Source: Petrosia ficiformis (taxonomy: Eukaryota > Porifera > Demospongiae > Haplosclerida > Petrosiidae). From it: a stretch of 64,000 bases of DNA. Position 1 is the stretch's first letter; every line of letters begins with the position of its first letter. The notes beneath the pieces are model-generated. The model did no database searches, was not told the DNA's origin, and saw nothing but the letters and a program-made list of their open reading frames with translations. Where the stretch lies: contig OX345645.1 of the NCBI GenBank assembly GCA_947044365.1, positions 3,907,741 to 3,971,740 of the forward strand, written 5' to 3'. This document shows positions 61,401 to 64,000 of the stretch, piece by piece. The translations under genes were made by a program, and so were the position numbers.

Positions 61401-62746
61401 AAATCTTTACAGTTGACTTGTAAGTTGTAATGTTAACTATACTGGTTAAAATGTCTTTATGAAAAGGTGTTGTAGTTATAGTTAATTAATACATCATACC
61501 TATACTAGCATCTTTTGGAATCCATAATCCTTTTTTCATTGCATTAACATCCACATTTACAGTGCCGGAATAAAGTGGAAGATCTCTGCAATTAAAAATG
61601 TCACAACTCAAATCAAATTGATAGATTGTGAAGCTCTCTTCCTAATTATCTATCTATCTTGTATGTATGAAAACTGAGTACTTGAGAGTACTTGTACATG
61701 TACTTGAGTCTTCAGTGAGTACTTGAGTCTTCAGTGAGTACTTGTACATGTATTTGAGTTTTTACTGAGTACTTGTACATGTACTGGAGTTTTCACTGAG
61801 TACTTGTACATGTACTTGAGTCTTCACTGAGGGGGAGCAAGTCTAAAGAGTGGGGGAGCAAGACTAAAGGGAGGGGGAGAAAGACTAAAGGGAGGGGGAG
61901 CAAGATTAAGGGTGGGGGACCAAGAGTAAAGGGAGGGGGAGCAAGACTAAAAGGAGGGGGAGCAAGACTAAAGGGTGAGGGAACAAGACTAAAGGATGGG
62001 GGAGCAAGACTAAAGGGTGAGGGAACAAGACTAAAGGGTGGGGGAACAAGACTAAAGGGTGGAGGAGCAAGACTAAAGGGTGGAGGAGCAAGATTAAGGG
62101 TGGGGGAGCAAAAGTAAAGGGTGGGGGAGCAAGACTAAAGGGAGTGGGAGCAAGATTAAAGGATGGGGGAGCAAGACTAAAGGGTGGGGGAGCAAGACTA
62201 AAGGGAGGGGGAGCAAGACTAAAGGGTGGGGGAGCAAGACTAAAGGGTCGGGGAGCAAGACTAAAGGGTGGGGGAACAAGACTAAAGGGTGAGGGAGCAA
62301 GACTAGTAGATATATGTAGGACTTTAGAGTTGTGTGTATTTCACTCACTCAAAGCGATAGTTCTCATCAAAGATACAGGGAGACTGTTCTGATATGGGTC
62401 TTGTTCTAGCCACACAAGTACCATCAACTGCAATTAAACAGTAGATTTGAGAATGAGCAACTTTTGTCAGCTTGCAGTCTTTTACTGATAATGACAGAGA
62501 CCGGATCTGTTGAACTTCGGAACGGGTCTCCAGTGGTTTCTTCATAACTACACATTGTCTCATGAAACGCAGCCATTCCTAGAGAGATGTAAGAGATGAA
62601 GTGATGATTAAGACAAGAAGTTAGCGGATAGAATTAAAAATGAATAGATAAAGAGATGAATAGATGAAGGAACTTAATTAAGAACGGACCTGTGCTGCCT
62701 TTACAGTTCCAGCAGCTATGTAATGAAAAGACAGTTCATTGAGATA
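51451..62746 (-). CDS. RASA1: RASA1-like Ras GTPase-activating protein, 3' part (12 exons, 492 aa seen)
   Basis: Minus-strand exons: 62746-62690, 62578-62349, 61585-61500, 58766-58600, 56820-56661, 56099-55957, 55558-55443, 55303-55217, 54464-54397, 53709-53546, 53116-52997, 51531-51451 (TAA). They total 1479 nt with consistent phases and GT-AG borders. The visible order is the end of a PH domain (residues 1-30; AAGTVKAAQEWLRFM), C2 (about 45-175), RasGAP (about 180-425) and a C-terminal tail. The arginine finger is R241 in TLFRAST. The FLR motif is FLFLR at 351-355, followed by ICPAV. VTKSIQNVANLVEF follows. Family members speed GTP hydrolysis by Ras at the membrane. PH-C2-GAP with this C-terminus fits RASA1 better than the C2-C2-GAP-PH RASA2/3 type; SynGAP-type proteins are the main alternative. 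Any SH2/SH3 exons would lie upstream, beyond a retroelement and the window edge. Confidence 0.87.
51590..51800 (+). repeat. 5S/tRNA-like composite repeat (possible SINE)
   Basis: TAGCTCAGTGGT resembles a Pol III A box. GAAGTTAAGCACC matches the 5S rRNA internal A-box region, and TTGGTTAGTACCTACACTGA matches the 5S segment that normally follows it, here displaced by ~60 nt. The block around TAGAGATCAGTAGTG occurs twice. It lies in the last RASA1-like intron. It is not a functional 5S gene. Confidence 0.4.
52467..52653. mobile_element. MITE, 187 bp, with TAGCGGGATATTTTCGTGGG-type ends
   Basis: The left end TAGCGGGATATTTTCGTGGG and the reverse complement of the right end TAGTGGGATATTTTCATGGG are inverted over ~25 bp, with TA at both borders. 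It lies in the last RASA1-like intron and has no coding frame. Confidence 0.75.
52681..52950. mobile_element. Full copy of the dispersed MITE family, reverse orientation
   Basis: It starts GCTAAAGTCTGTTCACATTC and ends GTGAATGTAAATGATCTTTA. Inside are CATAAGGTTAATACATGATT, GATTGAAATTTGACA and AACTAAAGTTATATAGG, which match the 56.4-kb copy read on the other strand. A (TA)n run follows at about 52952-52984. Confidence 0.6.
53740..54240. repeat. 44-bp GATA-rich minisatellite
   Basis: Units of GACATAGATAGATACACAGA followed by TAGATATAGATAGATATAGAGAAT repeat about eleven times in the intron between the FLR exon and the exon starting at 53709. The long Ile/Tyr/Leu/Ser-rich frame on the minus strand is repeat read-through and not protein. 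Confidence 0.88.
55325..55430. repeat. (CAGA)n microsatellite filling a 139-bp intron
   Basis: The intron between exons 55558-55443 and 55303-55217 is almost entirely CAGA/CACA repeat. Read on the coding strand it is a TCTG-rich run ending in the acceptor CTCTCTTTCAG. Confidence 0.85.
55590..55950. repeat. ~41-bp minisatellite (TTGTTCTATTAATAGTAACT)
   Basis: About eight units of TTGTTCTATTAATAGTAACT followed by GTTTGACAATCTAAATAGTAC, the last ones ending ~10 nt from the donor of exon 56099-55957. Confidence 0.85.
56215..56335. repeat. (AGTAC)n / (AGTAG)n microsatellite
   Basis: A run of AGTACAGTACAGTAC with AGTAGAGTAG at its left end, intronic. Confidence 0.85.
56374..56640. mobile_element. 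Full copy of the dispersed MITE family, 20 nt from a RASA1-like exon
   Basis: It starts CTAAAGGTCATTCACATAC and ends AGGTCATTGTGATTGTGAAC. It has the shared interior blocks AACTTTAGTTTGGAAT, GTCAAATTTCAATC and AATCATGTATTAACCTTATG. The right end stops ~20 nt from the donor of exon 56820-56661. Confidence 0.6.
57030..58530. repeat. 32-bp minisatellite, ~45 copies, with higher-order pattern
   Basis: Units of GATAATCAAGCTACTGCATC followed by TATCTATAGACT alternate with shortened 20-bp units (ACTGGATCTATCTATAGACT) and a CACACTACTG variant. The set recurs in blocks of ~200-250 bp. It fills most of the intron between exons 58766-58600 and 56820-56661. Confidence 0.92.
58790..61365. repeat. 88-bp array, ~25 direct copies plus 3 inverted copies
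   Basis: Units start CATACAATGGGAATATAATT and include TAATGACTACTTGTAGTTAT and TACCTAGCTTCATAAAGTTA. Unit length is 85-90 bp because GTAGTTTTGATAAT and GTTGTTTAGTATGACAAT variants alternate. Direct copies run to ~60945. After a ~130-bp unique spacer, about three copies lie in the opposite orientation (61078-61365). The array begins within ~25 nt of the acceptor of exon 58766-58600. Confidence 0.93.
61665..61830. repeat. GAGTACTTGTACATGTACTT minisatellite
   Basis: Irregular units of GAGTACTTGTACATGTACTT and GAGTCTTCACT, containing the palindrome GTACATGTAC, lie next to the G-rich array. Confidence 0.8.
61830..62310. repeat. G-rich 21-bp minisatellite (GGGTGGGGGAGCAAGACTAA)
   Basis: About 22 units on the plus strand, each with a G5 and a G3 run. 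The transcribed (minus) strand of the RASA1-like intron is the C-rich one. Reading frames through it give Leu/Pro/His repeats and are not protein. Confidence 0.9.
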
Positions 62747-62869
62747 CTGCAACATTATCACAAAACAATCATCCCTTTATAACAAAATAAAACATTTAAT
62801 AGTATTCTCATCTACAGTTGAAATGAAAAATCACAAATCAGTAGTACGATTACTTTACTATAATATAAA

Positions 62870-63090
62870 GAGTACTGTACCGTACTGTACCGTACTGTAC
62901 TATTACTGTATTGTACTATTACTGTACTGTACTGTACTGTACTGTACTGCAAAATAACTGTACTGTACTATTACTGTACTGTACTATTACTGTACTGTAC
63001 TGTACTGTACTGCACTATTACTGTACTGTACTATTACTGTACTATTACTGTACTGTACTGCACTGTACTATTACTGTACAGTACAGTACT
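62870..63090. repeat. TACTGTACTG microsatellite
   Basis: Irregular repeats of TACTGTACTGTACTATTACT lie between the RASA1-like exon at 62746 and the retroelement at 63.1 kb. Confidence 0.88.
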
Positions 63091-63149
63091 GTTATAGACA
63101 AGGGCTGTGAAGAATGGAGCTAAGAGTTAGTCCGTTTTAGACAGTGTTA

Positions 63150-64000
63150 GAAAGTGTTAGATTCCTGGTTCTACAAAATACCTACATACTGCAAGTGTAA
63201 TTTAAAGGGACTATGTAAGAACTGTTCATGTTCTAAGTCTAACAATCTCTGTATTAACTGTCTTCCTCTTTGTTCTGGCCATTGCGATAACCAAAGCCAT
63301 TCTGGTTCCCTTCTCTGTCCACCTTCTTCTTCTACTATCTCTGATCCATATGATGTTGCTAATGATGCCTTATCTACATATAAGTCTCCTTCTGAGTCCT
63401 TTGTTACCGGGGTTTTCTCCACTCCCATTCCAATTTCTGATGGTCCTTCCTTAGGTAGTGATCACTCTAATCCAGGTAGTGATTCAGTTACTAAGATTAA
63501 CATTTCCTCTCATCATTTGCCTCTCAGCTGTCATTTGTACCTGATCTGCCACAGTTCACGAAATTGGAAGTTCCATCGTTACTTTGGGGTAACCATAAGG
63601 GTAGAGAATGCTGCCTTGCCCTCAGTGAGTGTTATAATGAAGCTATCCATTGGCATGGCATCATAACCTTTTTAAAGTCCCTTCTAGAAAAGCAGGCAAT
63701 TTGTTTGTGGGAGATTTGACAAGATTATTTACAGCTTATGCTGAGGGCTCATCTCTTGAGTCTGCTGCTTTAACTGCAGCATTTTTACTACTAATGTTGG
63801 TTCTACAAAAACCTCATGCTTGTCTAAAGAACATACAGTCCATCTTCAACGTCGAATGTCTTTATGGCTTGATGGATCCTTCTCTACTCTCATGGAGGAG
63901 TCAGGAGAAATAATTTTGAGGCCTACTGCGACTACTGTATACAAGAGAATAGCTTCACTGATATCTGAAAAATATGATCATCCATACAGAAACTACTACT
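63150..64000 (+). mobile_element. RLE retrotransposon, N-terminal part of ORF, frameshifted (runs off right edge)
   Basis: The first frame (63154-63666) opens with a Cys-rich segment, CKCNLKGLCKNCSCSK then CINCLPLCSGHC, of a type I associate with the N-terminal region of RLE retroelement proteins in non-bilaterian animals. It is followed by a Ser/Pro-rich linker. A second frame (about 63540-63650) carries FTKLEVPSLLWG and CYNEAIHWHG. The third (63650-63820) carries FKVPSRKAGNLFV and AYAEGSSLESAAL, and a fourth (~63830-64000) carries RRMSLWLDG. These blocks belong to one protein broken by at least three frameshifts. RT and endonuclease would lie beyond the window. It is antisense to the RASA1-like gene and probably lies in one of its upstream introns. 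Confidence 0.7.

Noticed and set aside
61906..62348. Leu/Pro/His-repeat and Gly/Ala/Arg-repeat frames on opposite strands
   Set aside because: They are translations of the G-rich 21-bp minisatellite within a RASA1-like intron.

Overview
The window looks like nuclear DNA of an early-branching animal, and a demosponge is my best guess. The reasons are a metazoan-type rDNA unit with short ITS spacers and an unusually long 18S, AT-rich DNA with small exons, several R2-superclass (restriction-like-endonuclease) retroelements of a kind I associate with sponge and cnidarian genomes, and three intron-rich animal genes. The species assignment is inference; the gene calls rest on reading frames and splice phases worked out by hand.

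Layout. 1-4193 (minus): rDNA, with the 5' 1.5 kb of 28S, then ITS2, 5.8S, ITS1 and a full 18S. 4194-6490: external transcribed or intergenic spacer with a duplicated ~61-bp block. 6490-8280 (minus): a 5'-truncated, frameshifted RLE retroelement whose 3' flank carries 17 nt identical to 18S. 8.3-19.1 kb: gene-poor DNA with a Tigger/pogo-like deletion derivative, a ~230-bp tandem array, a decayed coiled-coil reading frame, and a second RLE retroelement joined to a different coiled-coil (gag-like) reading frame.

19.1-42.7 kb holds a head-to-head gene pair. RPAP2-like (minus, 9 exons, 407 aa, RNA polymerase II CTD phosphatase/import factor) and DENND4-like (plus, 26 exons, 1515 aa, Rab guanine nucleotide exchange factor) have start codons only ~0.4 kb apart. 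All exon phases close, giving a complete ORF for each gene.

42.9-50.9 kb is an 8-kb satellite of ~53-bp units containing one hAT-like MITE that was later duplicated together with flanking satellite. 51.4-62.7 kb (minus) is the 3' part of a RASA1-like Ras GTPase-activating protein: 12 exons covering the end of a PH domain, C2, RasGAP and the C-terminus. Its introns consist largely of minisatellites, including an 88-bp array with an inverted tail. 63.1-64.0 kb (plus) is the 5' part of an RLE retroelement that runs out of the window.

Two of the three cellular genes share an upstream region, but there is no operon and I see no functional pathway linking the three. The most unusual DNA is non-genic. 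It includes a CpG-dense MITE full of ACGCGT inside a (GTAT)n tract, tandem arrays that have copied a splice acceptor, MITEs placed beside splice sites, the 18S tag at the retroelement end, and the rDNA edge lying next to single-copy genes.
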